NCBI RefSeq assembly: GCF_029760855.1
Contig: NZ_SOSI01000002.1
Location: 248,001 to 312,000 of the forward strand
Source: Erythrobacter litoralis
Lineage (GTDB): Bacteria; Pseudomonadota; Alphaproteobacteria; Sphingomonadales; Sphingomonadaceae
Direction of reading: 5' to 3'
DNA length: 64,000 nucleotides
A program made the translations under genes and the position numbers. Positions 1 to 9,497 of the stretch are shown piece by piece. The notes under the pieces were generated by a model. That model made no database searches. It was not told the DNA's origin and worked only from the letters and a program-made list of their open reading frames with translations. The stretch's first letter is position 1. The number at the start of each line of letters is the position of its first letter.

Positions 1-375
1 CTGTTTGGGATCGTGTGCGAAAGCGGTCAGCGGCAGGCCAAGTCCGTATTTCGCGAGGATCTGCATGCTGCGCAGCTTGTCGCGGCTGCGCCCGATGGCG
101 ACGCTTTCGTTGAGCGGCCAGCAGCCGCGCATCTCGAACTGGCGAAGAATGGCGAGTCCGTAATTTGTGATCGACGCGCCGATGCGTGGAATGATCGCAT
201 CGTAACCCAGCGCCGGTTCGCCATTGTAAAAAACTTGCGGGCGATGACTTGCGATATGGACCGTACAGCGCAGGGTGTTCAGGATATCGAGTTGGTGTCC
301 GCGTTCTTCCGCCGCGTCCTTCAATCGCTGATGCGAATAGAGGTTGGCATTACGTGCCAGCATCGCGATCTGCAT
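1..375 (-). CDS. rimK: RimK, ribosomal protein S6 glutamate ligase (N-terminal part)
   Basis: Only the first 125 codons are present; the rest lies left of the window. RimK is a cytoplasmic ATP-grasp ligase that adds glutamates to the C-terminus of ribosomal protein S6. The visible part is the pre-ATP-grasp domain: it opens with MQIAMLARN, has [13 protein letters not shown] at residues 25-37 and [11 protein letters not shown] at 63-73, and ends as the ATP-grasp fold begins ([12 protein letters not shown], 100-111). The ATG at 375 follows the stop of the upstream protease gene by 11 bases, so the two are probably cotranscribed. The family is clear; substrate specificity cannot be judged from this fragment. 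Confidence 0.88.
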   Translation of the reverse strand, partial: MQIAMLARNANLYSHQRLKDAAEERGHQLDILNTLRCTVHIASHRPQVFYNGEPALGYDAIIPRIGASITNYGLAILRQFEMRGCWPLNESVAIGRSRDKLRSMQILAKYGLGLPLTAFAHDPKQ

Positions 376-386
376 ACGGGAAATCC

Positions 387-848
387 TTACGGTTTATGTC
401 CTTCGACGACCGGATTTTCCGGAGTCTGCAACCAGGAGTGGCCGCTATCCACGAAGAACCTGCGGCGCAAGTAAGACCTGCCGATCAGCATGGGAAAGCG
501 CATGTCGCTACGATCCGCGAGGCTGATTTCGGCACGATGCTCGACGTCGCCAATGCGCAGCGGCGTTTTGACGATGAACCGCGTTTGCCGCTCTCCGTTT
601 GAGCTCGTGATGGTGCGCTTGTCGACATTGACCGCTTCGCAAATCTGGCGGACGTGCTGCCGATCGAAATCGACGGCGAAGCGCACGTATTTCTGCCCGT
701 CGCGCTCAAACTGTTCGAGGACAGTACCGTGCAGCGACGTCGTACGCGCTCCGGTGTCGATCTTCGCGGGAACGGCGTGAAGGCCAAGCTCGGGCAAATG
801 CACCAGTTCGCGCCAGCCTACCACCGGAAGGGGTTTGCGCCGCGTCAC
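387..848 (-). CDS. RimK-associated retropepsin-like (ATP-dependent zinc) protease
   Basis: A 153-residue cytoplasmic protein of the family annotated as putative ATP-dependent zinc protease (PF05618), which has a retropepsin-like fold. Residues 28-40 hold [13 protein letters not shown] with the aspartic-protease-like DTG, and [10 protein letters not shown] lies at 118-127. In other proteobacteria this family sits beside rimK and is linked to S6 modification, as here. The start is GTG 848, whose GTGA overlaps the TGA of the upstream propeller gene, suggesting translational coupling. A longer reading frame runs upstream in the same frame but lies wholly inside the propeller gene and is not credible. 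Confidence 0.9.
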   Translation of the reverse strand: MTRRKPLPVVGWRELVHLPELGLHAVPAKIDTGARTTSLHGTVLEQFERDGQKYVRFAVDFDRQHVRQICEAVNVDKRTITSSNGERQTRFIVKTPLRIGDVEHRAEISLADRSDMRFPMLIGRSYLRRRFFVDSGHSWLQTPENPVVEGHKP

Positions 849-1861
849 TGTACCACCGCCAGACCATCGCCGCCGTCGCCTGCCGAGAAGCGTCTCAACA
901 CCTCGCCTTTTTCGAAGTCCACCTCGGCGATGGTGTCGGTCCCGGTTTCGGCGACGTAAATGCGCCGGCCGTCCGGCGACCAAGCTATCGTAACTTGCTG
1001 TCGGCTCTCCGCTTCCTCCGGCGACGACACGGCTATCGTCCGGATGACCGCACCGGTATCCGTATCGATGACCGACAGGGCACCGTCGGCGAGATTGGAC
1101 GTGATCGCAACATCGCCTTGGGAGCGCAGTGCGATCCGCAAAGGAAAACGGCCGACCGGCACATCCTTGATCTTCTCCAAAGATTGCGGATCGAGGGCAT
1201 AGGCCATGTCGGACCCGCGAGCGGTGACCCATAGCGTATTACCGTCTTCGCTGAGCGCGATGCCTTCCGGCTCGATACCGACGGTCGTGGAGAAGGGCGC
1301 GCGCTTCGTAAGCATATCGATGCGGGTTACGGTCTTCGATTTCAGATCCGTTGTCCATGCCGTCCGGCCGTCAGGCGAAACAGCGAGCATGTGGCTGCCT
1401 TCCTTACCCGTTCCGTATTCGAAGGTTTCGCGCATCTCGGATAAGGGGTCGCGGATCATGAATACCGAGTTGCGTCCTTCGGCGGTCGAATAAATGGAAC
1501 CGTTCCGGTGCCATACGATGCCATGAGGTGCAGCACCCGAACCAAGATCGACGCTCGCGACGCGCACCAGATCGGCGGTCCGGAAGATATCGACGCTCGT
1601 TCCTCCGTAGCACGCAAGCGCGACGTACTCGCTATCGGGTGACACCGCCAATTCGTGCGGATTGGCGCAGCTATCGACGCGCGCGGTTTCCTGGCCACTG
1701 CCGAGATCGACGCGCGCGAGCGTATTGCCGAACTTGCCGGCAACGAACAATGCGCCCTCGTCGGACTCGGCTTCTATTGCAGAACGTGTCTCCGTCGCTA
1801 CCGGCGCGCAGCCCGCAAGACCTATCGCGGCAAGCAGGGCTGCCTTGGAAGCCTTCACCAT
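845..1861 (-). CDS. YVTN-type beta-propeller lipoprotein
   Basis: A 338-residue exported protein. The start chosen is ATG 1861 (MVKASKAALLAAIGLAGC), which gives a lipoprotein signal with lipobox LAGC; the upstream extension has no signal character. The body is made of about 40-residue repeats of the type LAVSPDSEYVAL, LAVSPDGRTAWTTD and IALSEDGNTLWVTAR, typical of seven-bladed YVTN/NHL-like propellers found as surface or periplasmic binding proteins. The start overlaps the end of the M2 peptidase gene by 7 bases and the stop overlaps the next gene, so it belongs to the same transcript. Ligand unknown. Confidence 0.85.
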   Translation of the reverse strand: MVKASKAALLAAIGLAGCAPVATETRSAIEAESDEGALFVAGKFGNTLARVDLGSGQETARVDSCANPHELAVSPDSEYVALACYGGTSVDIFRTADLVRVASVDLGSGAAPHGIVWHRNGSIYSTAEGRNSVFMIRDPLSEMRETFEYGTGKEGSHMLAVSPDGRTAWTTDLKSKTVTRIDMLTKRAPFSTTVGIEPEGIALSEDGNTLWVTARGSDMAYALDPQSLEKIKDVPVGRFPLRIALRSQGDVAITSNLADGALSVIDTDTGAVIRTIAVSSPEEAESRQQVTIAWSPDGRRIYVAETGTDTIAEVDFEKGEVLRRFSAGDGGDGLAVVQ

Positions 1862-3702
1862 CCTTCCGGCTGCCCCGCGTTCTGCTCTTCGAGCCACGCC
1901 ATCAGCGGTGCGAAATACTCGACCATCGCCGCACCGCTCATCTCGCGACTGCCGGTAAAGGCTTCGAGCGCATCCGGCCACGGTTTGCTGGCGCCCATTT
2001 CGAGCATGGCATTCAGATTTTTGCCGACCTCCTCATTACCGTAGAACGAGCAGCGGTGAAGCGGCCCTTCCCACCCGGCTTGGTCGCAGGCCGCCTTGAA
2101 GAACTGGAACTGCAGGATGCGGGCAAGGAAGTACCGCGTGTAGGGCACGTTGCCGGGGACGTGATATTTCGCGCCCGCATCGAAGCCGCTTTCGTCACGC
2201 GCAACCGGCGGCACGATGCCCTGATATTCGAGCCGGAGGTCGTTCCAGCCCTTGTTGAGTTGATCTGACGGGATCGATCCATCGAACAGGCTCCAGCGAT
2301 AGCGGTCCACCATCAGGCCGAAGGGCAGGAAAGCGACCTTGTCCATCGCCTGGCGTAGAAGCAGGCCGATGTCCTTGTCTGCGCTCGGCACCTGCGAAGG
2401 TTCGAGCAGGTCAATCTGGGTAAGGTATTCCGGTGTGATCGAGAGCGCGATCATATCGCCGATCGCTTCGTGGAAACCGTCATTCGCACCGTTAAGATGA
2501 AGAAAATCCTGCTCGTTGTAAGCGCGCTGATAATAGTTGTGGCCGAGTTCGTGGTGGATGGTCACGAAGTCGTCGGCATTGCGCTTGATGCACATTTTGA
2601 TGCGTAGATCGTCGATATTGTCCACGTCCCACGCACTGGCGTGACAAACTACCTCACGGTCTTCCGGTTTGGTGAACTGGCTGCGCTCCCAGAACGTTTC
2701 GGGAAGTGGCGCGAAACCGAGCGAAGAGAAGAATTGCTCGCCGGTCCGAACCATCTGCACCTCGTCCATGCCGTTCGTCTCGATGAGCTCGGTCAGGTCG
2801 TAGCCAATATCGCCTGCCCCTTCGGGCGCCACGAGCGGATAGATATTGCCCCATTCCTGCGCCCACATATTGCCGAGTAGGTCCGCACGGATAGGTCCAT
2901 TCGCAGGCTGCACCGTATCGCCGTATTTGGCATTCAGCTTGCCTCGCACATAGGTGTGAAGCGCCATGTAGAGCGGCTTGACCTCCTGCCACATCCGCTC
3001 GGTCTCGGCTGCGAACTGGTCTGGATCCATGTCGTAGTTGGAGCGCCACATGGCGCCGAGATCGGCGAAGCCCAATTCCTTCGATCCGTCGTTGGCGATG
3101 GCGATCATGCGCTGGTAATCCTCGCGCATCGGCGCACCGACATTGTCATGCCAGCTGGTCCACATTTCTTGGTATTCCGCGGGCGTACGTTCGAGATTGC
3201 CCATCTCCGCCTCGATGTCGGAACCGGAGATCTCCTCGCCGTTCAGGGTGCCCTTGCCCTTGCCGTACTGGCTGTTGAGGCTCGTCGAAATCTCGTTCAA
3301 TTCCGTCGCCGCACCGTCACGTGCCGGGGCGGGCATGACGATCCCATTGCGCAACATATCGAGCTTGCGCGCAACTACCGGATCGAGCCCTTCGACTTTC
3401 GAATACTTCGCGGCCTCGTTCGCGTAGCGCACCGCCATCTCGGTGTACTCAGCGCCGTATTTAGCTGCGAGCGCATCGCTATCGGGCGTGATGTAGGTGG
3501 CATTGATCCACGAAACGCGCGAATATTCGACCGAGAAATCCCGCATCTCCTGTTCGACCGATGCCACCCAATCGGCTGCGCCCTGCGGCGTCATCGGATA
3601 TCGGGCGGCAACGGCGTCGCCGGTTTCCATGTGATGGTCGGCGAAGGCGGGGGTCGCCGATGCGATAGCAAGAGCGGCGAGCGAAGTGCGGAACAATGTC
3701 AT
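1855..3702 (-). CDS. M2 family peptidyl-dipeptidase (bacterial ACE homologue)
   Basis: A 615-residue secreted zinc metallopeptidase that removes C-terminal dipeptides. The start ATG 3702 gives a signal peptide ending near ATPAFA (residue 21). The zinc site is HHELGHNY with H384-E385 and H388, and the third ligand E412 (in HEAIGD) lies 24 residues later, the M2 spacing. H514 and Y524 (in YHVPGNVPYTRYF) match the two transition-state residues of ACE, 10 apart. Length equals a single ACE domain. It is the first gene of a tight run with the propeller lipoprotein and rimK partner; the 67 bases to the hydrolase upstream may hold its promoter. Confidence 0.95.
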   Translation of the reverse strand: MTLFRTSLAALAIASATPAFADHHMETGDAVAARYPMTPQGAADWVASVEQEMRDFSVEYSRVSWINATYITPDSDALAAKYGAEYTEMAVRYANEAAKYSKVEGLDPVVARKLDMLRNGIVMPAPARDGAATELNEISTSLNSQYGKGKGTLNGEEISGSDIEAEMGNLERTPAEYQEMWTSWHDNVGAPMREDYQRMIAIANDGSKELGFADLGAMWRSNYDMDPDQFAAETERMWQEVKPLYMALHTYVRGKLNAKYGDTVQPANGPIRADLLGNMWAQEWGNIYPLVAPEGAGDIGYDLTELIETNGMDEVQMVRTGEQFFSSLGFAPLPETFWERSQFTKPEDREVVCHASAWDVDNIDDLRIKMCIKRNADDFVTIHHELGHNYYQRAYNEQDFLHLNGANDGFHEAIGDMIALSITPEYLTQIDLLEPSQVPSADKDIGLLLRQAMDKVAFLPFGLMVDRYRWSLFDGSIPSDQLNKGWNDLRLEYQGIVPPVARDESGFDAGAKYHVPGNVPYTRYFLARILQFQFFKAACDQAGWEGPLHRCSFYGNEEVGKNLNAMLEMGASKPWPDALEAFTGSREMSGAAMVEYFAPLMAWLEEQNAGQPEGW

Positions 3703-3769
3703 GGTGCGTTTCCTCAAGCGTGCGATCCGGTTGCGCTTGCGAACGAATTGCACCGAAACGCACCGTCGA

Positions 3770-4528
3770 TCAAGCGGGGCGACCGAGCCAGTCCGCGATC
3801 GCAATGCCGAGTTCGGGTTTGGTCACACTGCCCATATGAGTTCCGGGCACCTCGACATAATCGGCCCGTGGAAGAAGGCGAGCAAGTTCCTCCGCGCTTC
3901 CATTGTCACGGTCTTCGTCTCCGCAGACGACCAGTGTCGGCATGGTGACGTTCGCCAGTTTGGCGAGATCGAGATCGGGCATGGTGTCGAGAAGGTGGCG
4001 CGCAGCCACCCGGTCCGTGCCTTGGGATTTCAGAAACTGCATAGAAAAATACGCAGGATCGCCGCGTTCGATGCTGTCGAAGTCGTCGATCACTCGCTTG
4101 AAGAACGCGCTGCGCTTCGCCCACTCGCCGAGGCCCGCCGTGCCCATGCCGCCGGTGACCAGTCGCCGTGGCTCAAGAACGCCATTGGCGACCGTATGCA
4201 AGGAAGTTCGGGCACCTAGCGAGAAGCCGCCCAAATCATATTTGTCCAAACCGAGATAATTGATCAGCGCAGCAACGTCCCGCACGAGGACGTTCTCGGG
4301 ATAGCGACCTCGATCCTGCGGCGCTTCGCTGTCGCCGTGAACGCGAAAATCGAGCATCAGGACCTCATAGCCCATCGCGGCGATCCGTTCGGCGTGGCCG
4401 AATTTGATCCAGTTCATCTCAGCGCTCGAGAACAGCCCGTGGAGGAGTACGAATGGCGCGCCCTCGCCCATCCGATGAAGCGCAAGCCGCGTTCCGTCGA
4501 AGCTTTCGAAATGTTCGGTTGTCATCAT
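3770..4528 (-). CDS. alpha/beta hydrolase
   Basis: A 252-residue cytoplasmic alpha/beta hydrolase. It shows the oxyanion HGLF near residue 26, the nucleophile elbow GGFSLGA (Ser in GxSxG form), an Asp in VVCGDEDRDNG and a late His in VPGTHMGSV, giving a full catalytic triad. The substrate cannot be inferred. ATG 4528 overlaps the stop of the upstream DsbA-like isomerase gene (ATGATGA), so the two are translationally coupled; ATG 4525 is an equally possible start. Confidence 0.88.
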   Translation of the reverse strand: MMTTEHFESFDGTRLALHRMGEGAPFVLLHGLFSSAEMNWIKFGHAERIAAMGYEVLMLDFRVHGDSEAPQDRGRYPENVLVRDVAALINYLGLDKYDLGGFSLGARTSLHTVANGVLEPRRLVTGGMGTAGLGEWAKRSAFFKRVIDDFDSIERGDPAYFSMQFLKSQGTDRVAARHLLDTMPDLDLAKLANVTMPTLVVCGDEDRDNGSAEELARLLPRADYVEVPGTHMGSVTKPELGIAIADWLGRPA

Positions 4529-5172
4529 GCCCGCAATCCATTCTGCTCCATTCGCCAATTTGCCATCTCGATCCGGTCCTGTCCGAAGAAGGGTTCGCCG
4601 TCGAACACAAGTGTCGGAACTCCCCAATGGCCCGCCTTCTCCAGTGCTTGCTGGTTTGCAGCAATTTCCGCATCGAGGGCGTCGTCCTCGCTCTCGATTT
4701 CCGCGACGATTTCTTCAGGATCGAGCCCCGCCGCTATTAGCGCGCGTTCGAGGTGGCCGCCTTCGTGCCAATCGTGCTGCCCACCCCAAATCATCCGACC
4801 CGCTTCCTGCGCGAATACGAGACCGCGCTTCCTGCGCGAAGCCGCTTGGCCCAGGCGCGTGACGCGGCGTATGTATGGCTGATCCGCTGCAATCTTGCGG
4901 GTGGTGACATCCTGCACGATCGGGTCCGGTCGAGGTGGACCGAAGGGGATATCGTAAAACTCCGCGACGCGGCGCATGTCGCGCATGGTATAGCCCAACC
5001 AGTTGGGGTGATTGCGCTCGAAGAAATCCGGCTCACGGATCGCAAGCGGCCATACGGGACGAAGATTGATATCCACATTGTGGGTTTCAGCTAAGGCGCA
5101 ATAACGTCCGATCGCGAGGTAGCTGTAAGGCGAGCGGAAACTGAAATAGAGATCTGCGGCGAGTGTCATCAT
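4525..5172 (-). CDS. DsbA-family 2-hydroxychromene-2-carboxylate isomerase-like protein
   Basis: A 215-residue thioredoxin-fold protein of the kappa-GST/HCCA isomerase group. It opens with LYFSFRSPYSYLA, the family's glutathione-binding start with Ser in place of a DsbA CxxC, and has GVPTLVFDGEPFFGQDRIEM near the C-terminus with the cis-Pro loop. In aromatic degraders the family isomerises hydroxychromene carboxylate; no other aromatic pathway gene is nearby, so a general GSH-dependent isomerase or transferase is more likely. It overlaps the alpha/beta hydrolase gene by 4 bases. Starts at ATG 5172 or 5169 cannot be separated. Confidence 0.88.
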   Translation of the reverse strand: MMTLAADLYFSFRSPYSYLAIGRYCALAETHNVDINLRPVWPLAIREPDFFERNHPNWLGYTMRDMRRVAEFYDIPFGPPRPDPIVQDVTTRKIAADQPYIRRVTRLGQAASRRKRGLVFAQEAGRMIWGGQHDWHEGGHLERALIAAGLDPEEIVAEIESEDDALDAEIAANQQALEKAGHWGVPTLVFDGEPFFGQDRIEMANWRMEQNGLRA

Positions 5173-5217
5173 GCATCCATGCCAATCGACCGGCGCTTCG
5201 TCACCCCGTCTCGGGGG

Positions 5218-5835
5218 TTAGCGATAGAAACAGGTCGTCCCTGCGAAGACCGATTGCAGCGGTGCGCTTTCTCCCGCGCCCTCGACGAAACCGCCGAGCC
5301 GTCCGCCATCGCTCCCCGAAAACGCGATCTCTCCATCGAGCGTCGATTCGACCGGTTCGGCATCAGCTCGGTTTCGCAATCCCTCAAACGTTGCGTTCGA
5401 CAGGTCTTCGCCACCGACACCCGCGAACTGCGTGCCGTCGGCCATCGTGGCTACGTATCCGACGAAATGCCCGTCCCGAAGATTGACTTGCAGAGAGCCG
5501 AAATCCGCAAAGCTTACAGCGCCCGCTCCGCATTCCGCATCGCTACCCGTGCGGGGCCGACCGAGAACCTCGGACATGGCAGAGATCACCTCCACCTCGT
5601 CTGCGCCGAAGATTATGGTGTTCGTTTTCCGCGACCCCGACCCGGCTTCGATGATCGTGACGCCGTCGGAGCGAAGAGCCAGCGACACCGCGCTTTTGCC
5701 GCGAGACGCCGCATCTGGAGTCGGCGTCACCCGCTCGGTCGGCGTCGCCACTACGGCAGCGCCCTGCTCCTCTGTTTCGCCGCCGCAAGCCGACAGGCAG
5801 AGGATCAGCCCCAAACCGGTAACGAAGGAGCGCAT
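5218..5835 (-). CDS. hypothetical lipoprotein
   Basis: A 205-residue predicted lipoprotein of no family I recognise. ATG 5835 gives MRSFVTGLGLILCLSAC, a clear type II signal with lipobox LSAC, followed by a Thr/Pro-rich linker and a soluble domain with a few cysteines (DAECGAG, TTCFYR at the extreme C-terminus) that may form a disulfide. The start overlaps the asd stop by one base (TGATG), so it should be translated with asd although no functional link is evident. An ATG at 5853 inside asd would add six residues. Confidence 0.78.
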   Translation of the reverse strand: MRSFVTGLGLILCLSACGGETEEQGAAVVATPTERVTPTPDAASRGKSAVSLALRSDGVTIIEAGSGSRKTNTIIFGADEVEVISAMSEVLGRPRTGSDAECGAGAVSFADFGSLQVNLRDGHFVGYVATMADGTQFAGVGGEDLSNATFEGLRNRADAEPVESTLDGEIAFSGSDGGRLGGFVEGAGESAPLQSVFAGTTCFYR

Positions 5836-6866
5836 CAGCCCCTCTTCAAGCACTCGCGACCCAGAAGCTCGGCGATCTGTACCGCATTAAGGGCCGCTCC
5901 CTTGCGCAGGTTATCGCTCACGCACCAAAGGACGAGGCCGTTATCGACCGTAGGATCTTCGCGCACGCGGCTGATATAGGTCGCGCTGTCGCCCGCGGCT
6001 TCGACCGGCGTGATGTAACCCCCGTCCTCCCGCTTATCGACGAGCATGCAGCCGGGCGCCTCCCGCAGAATATCCTGCGCCTGCTCGGCCGAAATCTCGT
6101 TCTCGAATTCGATGTTCACCGCCTCGGAATGCCCGACGAACACGGGTACGCGGACACAGGTGGCCGAAAGCTTGATCTTGGGATCGAGAATTTTCTTCGT
6201 CTCGACCACCATCTTCCATTCCTCCTTGGTCGAGCCATCGTCAAGGAAGACGTCGATGTGCGGAATGACGTTGAATGCGATCTGCTTGCTGAACTTCACC
6301 GGCTCCAGCGGGTCGCCGACGAAGATCGCGCGGCTCTGCTGAAACAGCTCGTCCATCCCGGCTTTGCCCGCGCCAGAAACCGATTGATAGGTGCTGACGA
6401 CCACGCGCTTGATCGTCGCCGCATCGTGCAGCGGCTTCAGCGCGACGACGAGCTGCGCGGTCGAGCAGTTGGGATTGGCGATAATGTTGCGCTTGGAATA
6501 ACCGTGGATCGCCTGCGGATTGACCTCCGGTACGATCAGCGGAACGTCCGGCTCCATGCGGTAGAGCGAGGAATTGTCGATCACGACGCAACCTGCCGCC
6601 GCCGCCTTCGGGGCATATTCCTTGGCAGGGCCGCTGCCTGCCGCGAAGAGGGCGATATCCCATCCCGACCAGTCGAAATGCTCGATGTTCTTGCATTTGA
6701 GCATCTTGCCGCTGTCACCGTACTCGACCTCGGTGCCATGGCTGCGCGAACTGGCGACCGCCGCCACCTCGTCCACGGGAAACTCGCGCTCGGCGAGGAT
6801 CTGCATCACCTCGCGCCCGACATTTCCCGTCGCGCCGACGACCACTACCCGATAACCCAATGCCAT
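5835..6866 (-). CDS. asd: aspartate-semialdehyde dehydrogenase
   Basis: A 343-residue enzyme making aspartate semialdehyde from aspartyl phosphate with NADPH, at the branch to lysine/diaminopimelate, threonine and methionine. It has the Rossmann motif GATGNVG at 11-17, the catalytic cysteine in NPNCST (C134), SVSGAGKAG and the catalytic-His region VPVFVGHSEAVN. Length is normal for the family. It heads a two-gene unit with the downstream lipoprotein (one-base overlap). The 79 bases up to the DPP4-like peptidase stop contain its presumptive promoter. Confidence 0.97.
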   Translation of the reverse strand: MALGYRVVVVGATGNVGREVMQILAEREFPVDEVAAVASSRSHGTEVEYGDSGKMLKCKNIEHFDWSGWDIALFAAGSGPAKEYAPKAAAAGCVVIDNSSLYRMEPDVPLIVPEVNPQAIHGYSKRNIIANPNCSTAQLVVALKPLHDAATIKRVVVSTYQSVSGAGKAGMDELFQQSRAIFVGDPLEPVKFSKQIAFNVIPHIDVFLDDGSTKEEWKMVVETKKILDPKIKLSATCVRVPVFVGHSEAVNIEFENEISAEQAQDILREAPGCMLVDKREDGGYITPVEAAGDSATYISRVREDPTVDNGLVLWCVSDNLRKGAALNAVQIAELLGRECLKRG

Positions 6867-6945
6867 TCTCCGATTTCTACGCCCGCCCCAGATAAGCGCA
6901 GGTCATCATCACGCAACGCCAATCCGGCTTGACGCAGGTGAAGCG

Positions 6946-9192
6946 TTACTCAGGGGGCGTCACCCCGTTCCGTTCGAGGAAGCGGAACACCGTGTTATAG
7001 CGGTGAGGCGAGATGTTCTCGCCCGAGACGCGGTGCGTGTAGCCGGGATAAAGCATCATCTCGAACGACACGTTTGCCTCCTGCATCTTTGCGATGACCT
7101 CCGTCGCATTCTCGAACACGACGTTGTCGTCTGCCATGCCGTGGATGAGCAGTAGCGGATCGGCGATCTTCGGCGCATCGGCGATGGCGTCGCTTTTGGC
7201 ATAGGCCGCCGCGTCGGCCTTAGGCGTACCCATGAACCGTTCGGTATAGTGGGTATCGTAAAGCTCCCATTTGGTCACGGGCGCTCCACTGATACCTGCA
7301 GCATAAAGACCAGGGTCGGCTTCCAGCATCTTGAGCGTCATATAGCCGCCATAGGACCATCCATCGATCGCGATTTTGCCTGGATCGACGAAGGGCAGGG
7401 TTTTCAGATACTCCGCCCCCGCCTTCTGGTCGCGTACCTCGACGCCGCCCATCGCGCGGTAAATCGGCTGTTCGAATGCGACGCCGCGATTGGCGCTGCC
7501 GCGATTGTCGAGTGCGAACCAGATATAGCCCTTGTCGACTATCGCCTGCCGCAGCGGGCCGTCCCAACCCTTGGTGACGATCTGAGGGCCGGGCCCGCCG
7601 TAATGATAGAAAAACACCGGATAGCGCTTGCCCGTTTCTAGTTCGGGCGTGACCATTTCCCAATGGAGCGGCGTGCCGTCCTCGGCTTCGATCGTACCAT
7701 ATCGCGTCGGCTGATGGCTCGCGAGAAACGGCGAATAGGGATGCTCGCTGTCGAGCGCGTTCTCTTCGATCCATGCCAGACGATTGCCTTGCTGATCCGC
7801 GATATAGCTTTGCGGCGGCGTGTCGTCATTGGAACGGCTGATGAGCAAGGTCTGCCCCTTGCCGTCCATGCTGGCCGAATTGGCGAAGCCGGGATCGGTC
7901 AGTAAGCTGATTTGAGAAGGATTTGCGAGATCGAGCGAATAGACCTGCTGTGCCAGCACATCGTCCTTCGTCGCCTGGAAAAACACCTTGCCCACCTGCT
8001 GGTCCAAACCGACGAGGCTGGTGACGACCCAATCTCCTTCGGTGAGCTGGGTCCATTCTCCGTCGCCATAGCGATACAGATGGCCGAAGCCGTCGCGTTC
8101 CGACCACCAGATGAGAGACCCGTCATCCAGCCATTTGTAATTGTTGGACAGATTGATCCAGTAATCCGGTGCCGCGTTCTCAGTGAAGAGCACTTCGCTC
8201 TCGCCGGTCGCAGGATCGACCTTCAGCATGTCGAGCTTGGTCTGTTGCCGGTTCTCACGTTGCACATACACGGCGCTGCCGTCCGGTGCCCAATCGACCC
8301 TGGCTAGATAAATGTCCGCATCATCGCCCAGATCGACCTTCACGCGGTTCCGGCCGTCCGGGTCCATGACATACAGTTCGACTAAAGCGTTCGGGCTTCC
8401 TGCAACGGGATAGCGCTGCTCGAACACCTTGGTCCCGGTCGCGCCGATAGCTGCGCGGGTCACGATGCCGACGCCGCTTTCGTCGAACCGCTCGACGGCT
8501 ATACGGCGATCGTCCGGCCCCCACCAGTACCCGGTGAGGCGGTCCATTTCCTCTTGCGCGACGAACTCCGCCTCGCCCCAGCGGATCGCGTCGCTCTCTT
8601 CCTGCGGTGTGACGGGTTGTGCTTCGGCGCCGATCTCGCCGACGAATAACCTCCCATCGCGCACGAATGAAACATACCGCCCCCTGTTACTGAGCGCAGG
8701 ATTGAGTTCGCTCTCTTCCGTATCGGTCAGCCGCACCACTTCGCCGCCAAGCCGCACGAGATAGAGGTCGCCGTCGAGCGGTACGAGCACACCCGAACCG
8801 TCCTGCGCCCATTGATAAGCGATGATTCCCTTGAGGCTGCCGACCCGGGCCCGCTCCCGCTGCATCTTCTCCGCTTCGGACAATTCGCGGCCCGAGCCGA
8901 GCTTCTCGCTGTCGACCAACATCGACCATTCGCTCGCCTGCCGATCGTATGCCCACAAGTCGTAGCGCTCGCGGTCATCCACCCGGTTGCGCAGCACGGT
9001 GAGATAGCGGCCGTCGGGCGAAAGCTTTGCCTGCCGGGGTGTCGGGCCGTCGAGCGAAGGGGAGGCGAAGACGCGTTCGAAGGTCAAGTCCATGGCGGCG
9101 CTTTCCGTTTGATCAAGCTGCCGGTCGGCAAAAGCAGGCGAGGATAGCAACGTGCCAAGAGCCAGCGCAGCGAGAAGGGTTAGCGACCTCAT
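6946..9192 (-). CDS. S9 family dipeptidyl peptidase IV-like protein
   Basis: A 748-residue exported serine peptidase. ATG 9192 gives a signal peptide (MRSLTLLAALALG, cut near SPAFA). An eight-bladed DPP4 propeller (residues about 40-490) contains the QEEMDRLTGYWWGPD segment, whose Glu pair anchors the substrate N-terminus in DPP4. The C-terminal hydrolase has Ser613 in GWSYGGY, Asp in HGMADDN (688/689) and His720 in GYTHRVSG. It probably removes X-Pro type dipeptides in the periplasm. GGAGAG stands 4 bases before the start. An upstream in-frame ATG at 9285 would hide the signal peptide and was rejected. Confidence 0.95.
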   Translation of the reverse strand: MRSLTLLAALALGTLLSSPAFADRQLDQTESAAMDLTFERVFASPSLDGPTPRQAKLSPDGRYLTVLRNRVDDRERYDLWAYDRQASEWSMLVDSEKLGSGRELSEAEKMQRERARVGSLKGIIAYQWAQDGSGVLVPLDGDLYLVRLGGEVVRLTDTEESELNPALSNRGRYVSFVRDGRLFVGEIGAEAQPVTPQEESDAIRWGEAEFVAQEEMDRLTGYWWGPDDRRIAVERFDESGVGIVTRAAIGATGTKVFEQRYPVAGSPNALVELYVMDPDGRNRVKVDLGDDADIYLARVDWAPDGSAVYVQRENRQQTKLDMLKVDPATGESEVLFTENAAPDYWINLSNNYKWLDDGSLIWWSERDGFGHLYRYGDGEWTQLTEGDWVVTSLVGLDQQVGKVFFQATKDDVLAQQVYSLDLANPSQISLLTDPGFANSASMDGKGQTLLISRSNDDTPPQSYIADQQGNRLAWIEENALDSEHPYSPFLASHQPTRYGTIEAEDGTPLHWEMVTPELETGKRYPVFFYHYGGPGPQIVTKGWDGPLRQAIVDKGYIWFALDNRGSANRGVAFEQPIYRAMGGVEVRDQKAGAEYLKTLPFVDPGKIAIDGWSYGGYMTLKMLEADPGLYAAGISGAPVTKWELYDTHYTERFMGTPKADAAAYAKSDAIADAPKIADPLLLIHGMADDNVVFENATEVIAKMQEANVSFEMMLYPGYTHRVSGENISPHRYNTVFRFLERNGVTPPE

Positions 9193-9441
9193 GATCTCTC
9201 CAGGAAGATGCCCATGCGTTCGGGCCGTTCGTATGATCGAATTCCTCGCAAGCACAGCAGTGGAAAGCAACCTTCGCGAACGCAACTATGCCTACATTTC
9301 AGCTTAAGCCCGAATTTAGCGAAATCGCTACCGTGGGCAAAGGACTATGGCTGAGTTCCGACCGGGCCGATACGGCTCACTGGTTCGGCGGAACGAAAAC
9401 CGAGGTGTAGAAGGCAGTCTCTTACGATCCCGACGCAAGAA
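9193..9441. other. intergenic stretch before the DPP4-like gene
   Basis: Together with the terminator beside it, this forms a 305-base gap between rplS (stop 9498) and the DPP4-like gene (start 9192). It must hold the peptidase promoter on the minus strand. The section around 9255-9340 is AT-richer than its surroundings, but I see no convincing -35/-10 pair. A plus-strand reading frame across 9347-9610 runs into rplS antisense and shows no protein features, so nothing is called. Confidence 0.4.
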
Positions 9442-9467
9442 GGGCGGCCCCGATACCAGGACCGCCC
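9442..9467 (-). terminator. rho-independent terminator after rplS
   Basis: Thirty bases past the rplS stop, on the minus strand, GGGCGGTCC pairs with GGGCCGCCC (9 bp, one G-T pair) around an 8-base loop and is followed by TTCTT. It should end the trmD-rplS transcript. Confidence 0.75.
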
Positions 9468-9497
9468 CTTTCATATTCCAGCGCTGTAACGGCAGGC

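Noticed and set aside
5203-5219. ACCCC-GGGGT hairpin between the lipoprotein and the DsbA-like isomerase genes
   Set aside because: The stem is 5 bp without a T-run and lies partly over the lipoprotein stop; too weak to call a terminator or a REP arm.
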